From the NCBI GenBank assembly GCA_040222185.1, contig JAVKDP010000081.1, positions 1 to 30,557 of the forward strand: a DNA stretch of 30,557 nt, written 5' to 3'. A program made the position numbers and the translations under genes. Source of the stretch: JAVKDP01 sp040222185. Lineage in GTDB: Bacteria > Bacteroidota > Rhodothermia > Balneolales > Balneolaceae. The notes below the pieces were generated by a model that was not told the DNA's origin, did not search any database, and worked only from the letters and a program-made list of their open reading frames with translations. Of this stretch, positions 7,746 to 15,721 are shown piece after piece. The first letter of the stretch is position 1, and every line of letters begins with the position of its first letter.

Positions 7746-9533
7746 ATGGCTTCAGATAAAGCTATCTCTTTCCTTGAGGGGCCCGGAATTCATCTAATCC
7801 CGACAAACAAACTTTCCACTCCTACTGGTTCAAGGTTTGGACATTTTTATGTTAAAGCAAACGGGCGGTTATCCAGCAGCTCACGAAATGAAGATTGGGC
7901 TATTTTTCTGGACGGAATTTTTATTCACGAATCTCCAAGTGCTATTAATGATGCAGATTACGCACTCGAGCTATTCCTCTCAAAAGGAATTGATGCTTTC
8001 CAGGAGGTAAATGGGTTTTTCAATATCCTGGTCATAAGTACCTCTGGTGATCAGGTGTTTTTTATAAGTGACCTTTTGTGTAGCAAAACGTGGTATGTGT
8101 ATAATAATAAAAATATCATTTCCGTCTCCTCTACACCTGTTACTTTCTCTGAAATAGACCTGGAAATGTCTATAAGCCCACAAGCCTTATATGAACAAAT
8201 AAGACTTCTTCATACAGGGTCCAATAGAACCTTAATGCAAGAAGTAAAACGTGTGTTACCGGGTTTTTCCTATAAAATTGAAGATGGTAAAAAACTTAAA
8301 CAAAACAGGGTTACTGTATTTAAGCAAGAAGTAGACTCTTCCCTTTCTTTAGAAGACTGTGCAAAGCTACAAACTGATATTTGCTCAAATATAGTTAAAG
8401 GTGTACTGAGTCATGAGAAACTAAGAGATCTTCCAGTCCAGTTACCCCTCACAGGTGGACTTGATTCACGTCATCTTCTTGGAGAGTTAATTCAACAAGA
8501 TGCCACACCTGACCTTTTTTGTCATGTCAGAATCCAGGAAAAAGATTATAAGCCTGTTAAAAAGATTGCAGATGAATTAAATGTGCCACTTAAGGCTCAA
8601 ACACTTTCGGAATTAGATACCGGTGATTTATTACTAAGATGGATGAACAGAAGCGCAGGACTTGTGAATATCCATCAGTACTACTTATTTGCTGTAAAGA
8701 ATCAAATATCAGAATCTAGTAGCATTAGCTTTAATGGGTATTTGATGGATTTACTAATGGGGATGGCTGTTAAAACAGATAGCTTAACCGCGAAGAGTCC
8801 TCATAAACCTGTTTGGAACCGCACTTACTCAAGTCCAACGATAAGAAAACTCCTGATTCCAGATGAAAAGCATTGGGAAAGTGTAACTGAAAAACTTTTT
8901 GTAGATGAGATAGAAAACTATGAAGGAGAACCCTGGTACAGAATGCTGATGCTTGATCTTCACCATCGGGGGTTGCACTATACTGGAATTGTAGATTCTA
9001 CGGTTTCGGAGGAAGTTTTTTCGTTCTCTCCTGCTGCTAGTAAGGATATTTATCATTTTGCTGCAAGAGCGCCTCACAATATAGCCGGAGATAAGAAAGC
9101 AAGGCTTAATGCACTACAGAAGTACTTCCCCAAAATAGCTTCTTACCCTGGTGTTGAAGGCATCCCCTTTTCTGAAATGACCATTAGAAAGGAAATTATT
9201 GAGCGCCCTTTAAAGAAGAATCTGAAGATTTTAGCAAAGGCTGTTGGATCAGGGTTTAAGAGTGGGGAGAAAAATGAGTCAGAACATTCCTGGATTCGTA
9301 ATCACACAGAATTACATACCATTCATAAAACTGTTGTAAATAACAGCGAACTTGTAAAAGATGGGTACCTGTATTCCAGAGGAGTTAAAACCTCATGGTT
9401 CATAAATGAAATGGGCGGTTACCAGGGTTGGACTTTAATGAGTATTTTGAGTGCCGAAATCGCCTATAGAATACTGGTAAAAAAACAACCTCCGAATAAA
9501 ATCCTTAAATGGTTATTTGAGTCAGTGAAATGA
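7746..9533 (+). CDS. asparagine-synthetase-like (AsnB family) protein without glutaminase cysteine
   Basis: This 595-residue protein has two regions. Residues about 1-190 resemble the N-terminal glutamine-amidotransferase sandwich of AsnB, but the essential N-terminal Cys2 is absent (the protein begins MASDK), so it should not hydrolyse glutamine. Residues about 225-595 form the synthetase half, with an adenylating PP-loop LTGGLDSRHL near residue 240. Such degenerate AsnB proteins are common in polysaccharide and exported-natural-product loci, where they may amidate sugars or modify a small acceptor; the acceptor here is unknown. The flippase gene follows after about 50 bases on the same strand, supporting a surface-glycan role. 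I chose the ATG at 7746 over a TTG three codons upstream. No strong Shine-Dalgarno site precedes either. Confidence 0.85.
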   Translation: MASDKAISFLEGPGIHLIPTNKLSTPTGSRFGHFYVKANGRLSSSSRNEDWAIFLDGIFIHESPSAINDADYALELFLSKGIDAFQEVNGFFNILVISTSGDQVFFISDLLCSKTWYVYNNKNIISVSSTPVTFSEIDLEMSISPQALYEQIRLLHTGSNRTLMQEVKRVLPGFSYKIEDGKKLKQNRVTVFKQEVDSSLSLEDCAKLQTDICSNIVKGVLSHEKLRDLPVQLPLTGGLDSRHLLGELIQQDATPDLFCHVRIQEKDYKPVKKIADELNVPLKAQTLSELDTGDLLLRWMNRSAGLVNIHQYYLFAVKNQISESSSISFNGYLMDLLMGMAVKTDSLTAKSPHKPVWNRTYSSPTIRKLLIPDEKHWESVTEKLFVDEIENYEGEPWYRMLMLDLHHRGLHYTGIVDSTVSEEVFSFSPAASKDIYHFAARAPHNIAGDKKARLNALQKYFPKIASYPGVEGIPFSEMTIRKEIIERPLKKNLKILAKAVGSGFKSGEKNESEHSWIRNHTELHTIHKTVVNNSELVKDGYLYSRGVKTSWFINEMGGYQGWTLMSILSAEIAYRILVKKQPPNKILKWLFESVK

Positions 9534-9582
9534 TTTATATACGAGTTAATAAAGATATTGAGCCTGGGAGCATGCCGTTAAA

Positions 9583-11049
9583 ATGAGTACATCAGGATCA
9601 TTTTCTACCAAAGTAATTAAATCGTTTCTGTATTCCGGAGCTGGCAATACATTTAGCAAAGTCATCAATGTAATTGGCTTATTTGTATTACTGAAAATCA
9701 TATCTCCAGAAGCTTTCGGAACTGCAAGTATTGTATTAGCAATTTATGCTGTCATACAAGCTGTTACCGAGCTTGGGTTGGGAGTTGCGATTGTACAGGC
9801 CAAGGAGCTTACCAGAAGAGAAAAAGACAGTCTATTCTGGATATCCTTCTTTTTAACCTTGTTCATTTACCTGCTCATTTATTTATTCGCGCCACTGGCT
9901 GCTTCTTTCTATGATGAATCCTCTTTAACGAATTTGATTCAGGTGCATGGGCTCATCATTGTCTTGTTTACTTTTTACTTCGTTCCCCGGAACATGTTGA
10001 AACGGGATCTTCACTTCAAAGAAATCACCATCATTGATAATGTATCCTTGATTTTATCGACCATATTAATGGTTGTTTTGGGGTATATGGGTTTTGGGGC
10101 CTGGTCTATAATTGGAGCTGAAGTCGGGAACCGGTTTGGACAACTAATACTTACACAATTCTATCATCCTTTTTGGCCGAAATTCCAGTTTAACTGGGAA
10201 GAAATTAAGGAGAAGGTGTTCTTCGGTTTATATGCTACAGGTTCCCGTCTTCTATATAACCTGTATTCTAATGCTGATTATTTGATTGTTGGACGTGTAT
10301 TTGGAACCGAGGCAGTTGGTATCTATACCTTAGCTTATAGAATTGTAAGCGATACCTTGAAGACACTTACATCAAACCTTAATGAAGTAGCATATCCGGC
10401 TTTCTCCAGGTTGCAAAAGGAGATCAAAAGATTACAGCTCTATTTCTTTACCCTGGCCAGAGGAAGTATGCAGCTGAATAGTATCGTGCTGATACTCATT
10501 GCACTTTTTATTGATGATATCCTGTTACTCGGAGGATTTGATGAATGGATTGAAGCAGTACCAATTATCAGGTTACTCGCCGCTTCTTCTATTTTGAGAA
10601 CTGTATCTCCTCTTGTTCCCCAATTATTAAATGCCGTTGGCCAGGCACGGCTTAACTTTTTCTATTCTCTTTTCAATACTATCGTAATGCCAATTGCTTT
10701 TATGGTTGGAGCCCAATTTGGCTTACTTGGAATTGGCTGGGCATGGTTAATAGGATATCCTGTTGTTGTTCTTCTACTCTTCTATTTCGGAAGCCAAAGC
10801 CTGGAAGTGAGTTTGTTTTACTTCATAAGAAAATCCTTTTCAGGATTCTGGCTATTACCGCTTTTACTAGCAGTGGGTATTGGTATTGAATCAGGGCTTG
10901 GTACAATACTCCCTCAAGGCTCAATTGTGATTCCACTAATTGGTGTACCTGCAATACTTGGTCTCGGTATTTATATCATATATACCAGGGAAAAAGAAAC
11001 CATCGACTTACTTAGAGGAAAGATCAAAAAGATTCCTGAAAACGATTAG
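9583..11049 (+). CDS. polysaccharide flippase, Wzx/WzxC type
   Basis: This 488-residue polytopic membrane protein has roughly 12-14 predicted helices across its length. The opening (SFLYSGAGNTFSKVINVIGL, then SPEAFGTASI) is characteristic of the WzxC/TuaB branch of the MOP exporter superfamily (Polysacc_synt_3). It is expected to flip an undecaprenyl-linked oligosaccharide across the inner membrane for assembly of exopolysaccharide or O-antigen. It lies directly downstream of the AsnB-like gene on the same strand. Its stop is 4 bases from the stop of the convergent glycerophosphotransferase gene. The ATG at 9583 is preceded by GGGAG at 9566-9570; a four-codon frame beginning at 9572 overlaps the start as ATGA, which may or may not be translated. 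The glycan substrate is not predictable. Confidence 0.92.
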   Translation: MSTSGSFSTKVIKSFLYSGAGNTFSKVINVIGLFVLLKIISPEAFGTASIVLAIYAVIQAVTELGLGVAIVQAKELTRREKDSLFWISFFLTLFIYLLIYLFAPLAASFYDESSLTNLIQVHGLIIVLFTFYFVPRNMLKRDLHFKEITIIDNVSLILSTILMVVLGYMGFGAWSIIGAEVGNRFGQLILTQFYHPFWPKFQFNWEEIKEKVFFGLYATGSRLLYNLYSNADYLIVGRVFGTEAVGIYTLAYRIVSDTLKTLTSNLNEVAYPAFSRLQKEIKRLQLYFFTLARGSMQLNSIVLILIALFIDDILLLGGFDEWIEAVPIIRLLAASSILRTVSPLVPQLLNAVGQARLNFFYSLFNTIVMPIAFMVGAQFGLLGIGWAWLIGYPVVVLLLFYFGSQSLEVSLFYFIRKSFSGFWLLPLLLAVGIGIESGLGTILPQGSIVIPLIGVPAILGLGIYIIYTREKETIDLLRGKIKKIPEND

Positions 11050-11053
11050 TTAG

Positions 11054-12223
11054 CTACTTGGCTACCAGTTCTTGCAGAGCCTTCCAGATTCTTTCGCAAT
11101 TCCCACCATCAGCACCGAGCATATGCTTATCCAGGTATTCTTGTGAAATTTCATTACAACAGTCAGGATTTTCAAGGCCTGTTATAATTTGTTGAGTCAT
11201 TTCATCAAAATTTCTGGCAAGTAACCCACCATTATCTTCAGGAGGATATTTCCATATAAACTTAACTGAGTCGATCATCTTCTTACGGATTCCAAGAATG
11301 GTCTTATTTCTCCACATAAAAGACTCATCTTCACTCTTTACAGGGTAAATGTGTACAGTAGGCCTTTTAGTGGCGTAGAATAGATTTGCGATACTACTGT
11401 AGTTAGTTACCAATACATCGGATACCTGTAAATCAAGAAAGTTGTCAGGACTAGAATCTTTAAACTTAAGAAGAACGTTGGGGTACTGAACCTGTAAAGT
11501 TTGCAAAAACTCGATATAGTGGTTATCAAACCTGTATGAATCATGTAACCTTAAAATTACATTTACATTCCTCTCGTCAAGATCTTTCAGGAGTTTATTA
11601 AAAAGGGTTTCATCATCTCCCCAATGCGCAAAAACTTCACCATAATGCCATGTTGGAGCAATAAGGACCGTTTTTCTATTTACTACATCGAACGGATAGT
11701 AAGTCTGTAAATCTTCTTTCGAAATTGGCTCACGTAAATAATCCTGGCTAGCAGAACCCAGTACAAGGCAATTTTCAGGTGCAAAACCACTAATTTTTGA
11801 TCTGTGATTGAAATCAATGGGCCCAAAACACTGCCATTTAATATCTGGATTTGGGGTTTTCATATCACCCCATGTAAAGCGAATATTCCTGTGTATCCAT
11901 TTGAATTCAACTTCATCATTCGGACCTTTCCATCCATATCCGTGCCAGAGAATTAATGCTTTTGGGCTTAATTTTCTTAAAGGAATATTGTTATCAATGA
12001 TGGTTACATCAGGGCTGTATCCCCTGATTCCTTTCACGAGATTAATGTTGTTAAACTCATACAGTTCAACATCAAGATCCCAAAGTTCAAAAACACCTTC
12101 TTTCTTAAACTTCTCAACATCCTTCATCAGCACTTTAATCTGAACATCCGGCTTCTCGCTTAAATAGCGAGCCAGACTTAGCAGGTCTGCACCAAAAGTA
12201 GTAGCATAAATAAGAATCTTCAT
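11054..12223 (-). CDS. CDP-glycerol glycerophosphotransferase family protein (TagB/TagF-like)
   Basis: This protein has about 389 residues with a GT-B-like fold of the CDP-glycerol:poly(glycerophosphate) glycerophosphotransferase family, the family that builds teichoic acids in Gram-positives. Supporting motifs are a WHGYGWKG segment near residue 93, an IAPTWHYGE segment near 190, RLHDSYRF near 224, and VTNYSSIANLFYATKRP in the C-terminal half; the latter is the usual TDYSS nucleotide-binding motif with Asn in place of Asp. No signal peptide or membrane helix is seen, so it acts at the cytoplasmic face. A TTG two codons upstream is less likely than the ATG at 12223, which gives the expected MKILIYATT opening. 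Downstream on the same strand of the GT4 gene (gap about 125 bases), it probably adds glycerol-phosphate or a related group to a surface glycan. Confidence 0.82.
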   Translation of the reverse strand: MKILIYATTFGADLLSLARYLSEKPDVQIKVLMKDVEKFKKEGVFELWDLDVELYEFNNINLVKGIRGYSPDVTIIDNNIPLRKLSPKALILWHGYGWKGPNDEVEFKWIHRNIRFTWGDMKTPNPDIKWQCFGPIDFNHRSKISGFAPENCLVLGSASQDYLREPISKEDLQTYYPFDVVNRKTVLIAPTWHYGEVFAHWGDDETLFNKLLKDLDERNVNVILRLHDSYRFDNHYIEFLQTLQVQYPNVLLKFKDSSPDNFLDLQVSDVLVTNYSSIANLFYATKRPTVHIYPVKSEDESFMWRNKTILGIRKKMIDSVKFIWKYPPEDNGGLLARNFDEMTQQIITGLENPDCCNEISQEYLDKHMLGADGGNCERIWKALQELVAK

Positions 12224-12349
12224 AGACAACGAACGAGCTTAAAAGGCCCGTGAATATAGTAAAATGAATAGTAACAGATTAGCATGTTTGTGATCTCCAA
12301 ACTTACTAAAAGTACCCGTTTTGAGAACATAATTAAGCATTTTCCAGCA

Positions 12350-13486
12350 TTACCCCTTTTTCCGATTATTTATAAACTTCAGAATACCTTCAGCCCGAGA
12401 ATCCCAGCTCAAGGATTTCATTTCCTCTTTTGCCTTTTCGCCAAGCCTTACCCGCAATTTCTCATCTTTTACCAAGACTTGAAAACCCTTTTTTTCTTCT
12501 TCCCAATTATCAGGTTCAACTAAATAGGCGTTAACATCATGCTCCAACACTTCACATACATCTTCCGATACAGGGCCAAAAATGCTCCGGCCAGATGCTT
12601 TATAAATAAAGGTCTTTAGCGGGAGTACTGTATTCTTTGATACATCTCTTGATTTCAACGTAGGAGGAAGATAGAGTATATCGGATGCCTGGAGTAACGA
12701 GAAGACTGTTTTCTTGTCTTGCCAGCCCAATACCTTTACATTTTTCAGCTCTTCCGCTTTTTCTTCAATCGCTCCTCTTTTTTCAGAGCCTATGATTAAA
12801 AAGAATTCATCTTTAAATGTGCCTGCTAGCTCTAGCATCTGTAATAAGCCTTTGCTTTCGTTTACTCTTCCGGAATAAGTCGTTATCAGTTGATCTGTTG
12901 GTAGTTCAAACTTCTCTCTTATTTCACCGGAATTAGATTCTTCAATAGCTGAAAAATCAAAAGCATTGTGAGCCAGTAATAACCTTTCGTCTTTAAAGCC
13001 CACTTCTTTAAAACTTTTGCCTGCGAAATTAGAATGTAGAACTACACCTAAAAAACGTTTTTGCGATTCCATCTTTTTGAAAAACCACCTGGATAACCAA
13101 TTCCTGGATGGCCAGGGTCGATAAGATTCAAAAACTATCGGCAGCCTGGTGAAAAAAATAATTGAAATAACTACTGGTATATTCCGGGTATAAACAAGAT
13201 CAAAGTTTTTATTTCTGGCAAAAAAAGCAGCCTTAAGTGCAAACAAGATCTTCTCTAAGCCTCTTATGCCCGGAAATAAATGAGAGATAAAGTCGAGTTT
13301 GAATGAACATTCTACTCCGTAATAATCTTGAATAGTAGAAGTAGTAGCAGCAGCCTGGTTCGCATATTTAGCCGACAGTAATGTAACATCTGATAGTTTG
13401 CCTAATGCCGCAAGAGAGTTTATAATCTGTTCAGAATCTGCTGATGTGCGAGGATAGAACTGATCAGAAATAAAGGCAATATTCAT
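12350..13486 (-). CDS. glycosyltransferase family 4 protein
   Basis: This 378-residue GT-B fold protein has an N-terminal acceptor half opening with MNIAFISDQFYPRTSADSEQ, the usual loop after the first beta strand of GT4 enzymes. The C-terminal donor half begins with TYSGRVNESKGL near residue 210 and continues through a GSE/EE region and a DILYLPP segment around 290. It transfers a sugar from a nucleotide sugar to a lipid-linked or protein acceptor at the cytoplasmic face of the inner membrane. Donor and acceptor cannot be read from the sequence. It lies upstream of the TagB/TagF-like gene on the same strand and belongs to the surface-glycan island. The ATG at 13486 places the first strand at the very N-terminus, as expected. 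Confidence 0.87.
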   Translation of the reverse strand: MNIAFISDQFYPRTSADSEQIINSLAALGKLSDVTLLSAKYANQAAATTSTIQDYYGVECSFKLDFISHLFPGIRGLEKILFALKAAFFARNKNFDLVYTRNIPVVISIIFFTRLPIVFESYRPWPSRNWLSRWFFKKMESQKRFLGVVLHSNFAGKSFKEVGFKDERLLLAHNAFDFSAIEESNSGEIREKFELPTDQLITTYSGRVNESKGLLQMLELAGTFKDEFFLIIGSEKRGAIEEKAEELKNVKVLGWQDKKTVFSLLQASDILYLPPTLKSRDVSKNTVLPLKTFIYKASGRSIFGPVSEDVCEVLEHDVNAYLVEPDNWEEEKKGFQVLVKDEKLRVRLGEKAKEEMKSLSWDSRAEGILKFINNRKKG

Positions 13487-13564
13487 GTATACATTAGATA
13501 ATTCATTGTACCAATCCGAACAATGTAGCTATTAATTCCAATTCAGAACTAATTTTTTAGCTAA

Positions 13565-14158
13565 CTAGCTTCTGGCTGCTCTTTTTCTCAGGCTTTCCAT
13601 TAGAGAATCGAATCCTCTTCGGGCGATAATTCTCTGGAACTGGCGGTTGTAAGAACCCGCAGTTGATACATCATCAATTACCATATCACTGATAACCCAT
13701 TCGGAATTCTTTTTAATCATTGCGTAGCTAACAGGAGTTCGGATATCATCTAACTCAGCCATAGTTTCTACATTGGCTTTTTCACCATCTACATCAACCG
13801 TATTATAGGTGACATTTGCCCTGTAAATATCCAGTTTATTCAAGGATTGATCTCTGATAATGGTCGAGAATAACTCTACAAACTCAAGCCTGTTTTCTTC
13901 TGAAATAGTATCATAAGTATCATCTAAAGCTTGCTTTGCCATTTCCTCAAAATCGATAATCCCGTTTATGATCTCCTTTAGGTTTTCGCGTTGCTCATCA
14001 GTGTACTCACTATCCTCAGGGCCTAATAGATCTTTGATCTCCTGGTCTCTTTCAACCAACATTGTTTTAATGTCGTCACCAGTATCTTGCGCAAAAGAAC
14101 TGATAGTCCCGGCGATCAAAAGAAGTGATAAAATTGTAATAGTCTTCAAATATTTCAT
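13565..14158 (-). CDS. MlaC/Ttg2D/HpnM family periplasmic lipid carrier
   Basis: This 197-residue protein has a signal peptide (MKYLKTITILSLLLIAGT..., cleavage near SSFAQD at residues 21-24, no lipobox cysteine). The mature part fits the MlaC family: an FEEMAKQALDDTYD segment, a SEENRLEFVELFSTII segment, the V-D-G-E-K-A beta region, WVISDMVIDDVS, and SYNRQFQRIIARRGFDSL near the C-terminus. Family members shuttle phospholipids or hopanoids between inner and outer membranes. It starts 10 bases after the stop of the TolC-like gene, so the two are probably co-transcribed. The MCE, permease and ATPase genes normally found with mlaC are not nearby, so its membrane partners are unknown. Confidence 0.88.
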   Translation of the reverse strand: MKYLKTITILSLLLIAGTISSFAQDTGDDIKTMLVERDQEIKDLLGPEDSEYTDEQRENLKEIINGIIDFEEMAKQALDDTYDTISEENRLEFVELFSTIIRDQSLNKLDIYRANVTYNTVDVDGEKANVETMAELDDIRTPVSYAMIKKNSEWVISDMVIDDVSTAGSYNRQFQRIIARRGFDSLMESLRKRAARS

Positions 14159-14168
14159 AAATCCGTAC

Positions 14169-15551
14169 TTAGTTTTCTGACACTACTGTTAACGGCAGGC
14201 CTGCTGATTTATTAAGTTTTGCAATGGCACTATTATATTCAAAAATACTCTGTTTTTCCGAGAGTCTTAATTCCAATTCCTGCTTCATTGCATCTATTAA
14301 ATCTTTAACCTCTCCTTCACCGAAATCGTAGTCTAATTGCTCCATTCTGAGCCATTCTTTAGTGATTTTAAGAGCTTCGTCTGTTTTTTGAATCTTAACT
14401 TCAGCCACAGCAGCGTTCTTATATGCTTCATTTACTTGCAAGATTACTCCATCCTGCGCTGCACTCTTAAGAAAATCTAATCGCTTCACCTCGAGCCTGC
14501 TGCGTTCGAAACCTGTTTTGGCCTGCAGAAAATTTAGATTCTGTCTTATAGTGAACCCAAATGCGGTATTAAATGTATTTTCAGGTGTTGATATAAAAGG
14601 ATTGGGCTGCCTTGGGCGAATTGGCGTGCTGGCATATGTAGTTGTGAATCCAAAAAACAGTCCGGGTAAGTTAGCTGCCTTTTTTGAATCTATATATCTT
14701 TCCAGGGCTTCTTTACCGAATTCTAATCTCCTTAACTCCGGACGATTTATGGTAGCACTATTCTGATAATACGTGATTTCACTTAACCCATTTTGATATG
14801 CATCTAGAAAACGGGTAGCTGGCTCAAATATATTCCCATTCTCATTTCTCAATACATATTTCCAGGTTTCCTTGATATAATTCAGGTTTTGAAATACCTC
14901 TTCTTTCTGTATTCCAAAAGTTGCCTGGAAAACTTTGAACTTGTATTCATCTGACTCATCTACCTGGCCTGGATCTTCTTCAAGTTGCTTATTTAGTGCT
15001 CTTTCAATTTGACCAATCTTATCATCTGCGTCATTTAACAAACGCTCAATTTCCAAAGCCAACACGTAACTGTAATACAGCTCATATAACCTAAGCTCCA
15101 ATTCAGACTTTGTAGTCTCATACTCTTGCTCTGTCGCTTTAACGGCGATTTCAGCTGCGTCTATAGCTTTATTAACGGCTCCCCAGGTAAAAACAGGTTG
15201 AATCCCTGTTATTCGTAACCGTGTGAAAAGGCCGAAATTATTCCAATCATTTTTTGCATCCGGATCGAGATAAATCGATTCCTCATCAAAACCATTTGGT
15301 GATGTTACACCAGGCACTAAAGCATGCTCTGATCTGAAATTAAGTGAGGGTAGTATTCTTTGATCTTTTGCTTGTTGAACTAAGTTGTTTGAGATAGCCA
15401 CTTTATTATTCTCAAACTTCATTTGGCCAGAATTCTGTAAAGCTACTTCAAGAAACTCATCGAAAGTAATGGAAAGAGTATCCTGAGCTACCAAACTACT
15501 AGCACTGCAAAAGAGCAACAAGAAAAGAAATAAGATATTTTTATGGTGCAT
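14169..15551 (-). CDS. TolC family outer membrane efflux protein
   Basis: This 460-residue protein has a signal peptide (MHHKNILFLFLLLFCSAS..., cleavage near LVAQD at residue 23). The mature part has the two-repeat TolC architecture: long alpha-helical stretches such as ITFDEFLEVALQNSGQMKFE and NNLVQQAKDQRILPSLNF in the first half, and LRRLEFGKEALERYIDSKKA in the second, separated by shorter beta-strand segments. It should form a trimeric outer-membrane channel for a type I or RND-like export system. No adaptor (HlyD/AcrA-type) or inner-membrane pump is adjacent; its operon partner is the MlaC-like carrier. The gene lies beyond the hairpin terminator that closes the ATP synthase run, so it probably has its own promoter in the 50 or so bases before its ATG. 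Confidence 0.9.
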   Translation of the reverse strand: MHHKNILFLFLLLFCSASSLVAQDTLSITFDEFLEVALQNSGQMKFENNKVAISNNLVQQAKDQRILPSLNFRSEHALVPGVTSPNGFDEESIYLDPDAKNDWNNFGLFTRLRITGIQPVFTWGAVNKAIDAAEIAVKATEQEYETTKSELELRLYELYYSYVLALEIERLLNDADDKIGQIERALNKQLEEDPGQVDESDEYKFKVFQATFGIQKEEVFQNLNYIKETWKYVLRNENGNIFEPATRFLDAYQNGLSEITYYQNSATINRPELRRLEFGKEALERYIDSKKAANLPGLFFGFTTTYASTPIRPRQPNPFISTPENTFNTAFGFTIRQNLNFLQAKTGFERSRLEVKRLDFLKSAAQDGVILQVNEAYKNAAVAEVKIQKTDEALKITKEWLRMEQLDYDFGEGEVKDLIDAMKQELELRLSEKQSIFEYNSAIAKLNKSAGLPLTVVSEN

Positions 15552-15600
15552 AGCAGTTAATTTGGTCTACAACGAAGTTAGTACCCAATTATTTAAAATA

Positions 15601-15626
15601 GAAATAGCTCCATGAGGAGCTATTTC
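15601..15626 (-). terminator. intrinsic terminator after tRNA-Ser / ATP synthase run
   Basis: A perfect 11-bp inverted repeat (GAAATAGCTCC, loop of 4, GGAGCTATTTC) begins 4 bases beyond the 3' end of the tRNA-Ser gene. Read on the minus strand it is followed by TATTTTAAAT, a short U-tract. Position and structure make it the likely end of the run from guaB or atpB through the tRNA. Confidence 0.75.
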
Positions 15627-15630
15627 TTTG

Positions 15631-15715
15631 CGGAGAGTGAGGGATTCGAACCCCCGGAGACTTGCGCCTCAACGGTTTTCAAGACCGCCGCATTCGACCA
15701 CTCTGCCAACTCTCC
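15631..15715 (-). tRNA. tRNA-Ser(UGA)
   Basis: An 85-base class II tRNA can be folded on the minus strand. The acceptor arms are GGAGAGT and ACTCTCC with discriminator G. The anticodon stem-loop is GCGGTCTTGAAAACCGT, giving anticodon UGA. A long variable arm (TGAGGCGCAAGTCTC) is typical of tRNA-Ser, and the T-arm loop is TTCGAAT. CCA is not encoded. The 5' end lies only 6 bases past the atpG stop codon, which suggests release from an atp transcript by RNase P. Confidence 0.96.
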
Positions 15716-15721
15716 AATAAA

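Noticed and set aside
12298..12305. TAAGTTTG on the minus strand (also at 27433-27440), matching the Bacteroidetes -7 promoter consensus TAnnTTTG
   Set aside because: No TTTG element is found at the required spacing at either site, and around fifteen such matches are expected by chance in 30 kb on both strands.
12284..12523. A 79-codon plus-strand frame starting in the gap between the GT4 and glycerophosphotransferase genes
   Set aside because: Most of it is antisense to the GT4 gene and there is no recognisable domain or ribosome binding site.
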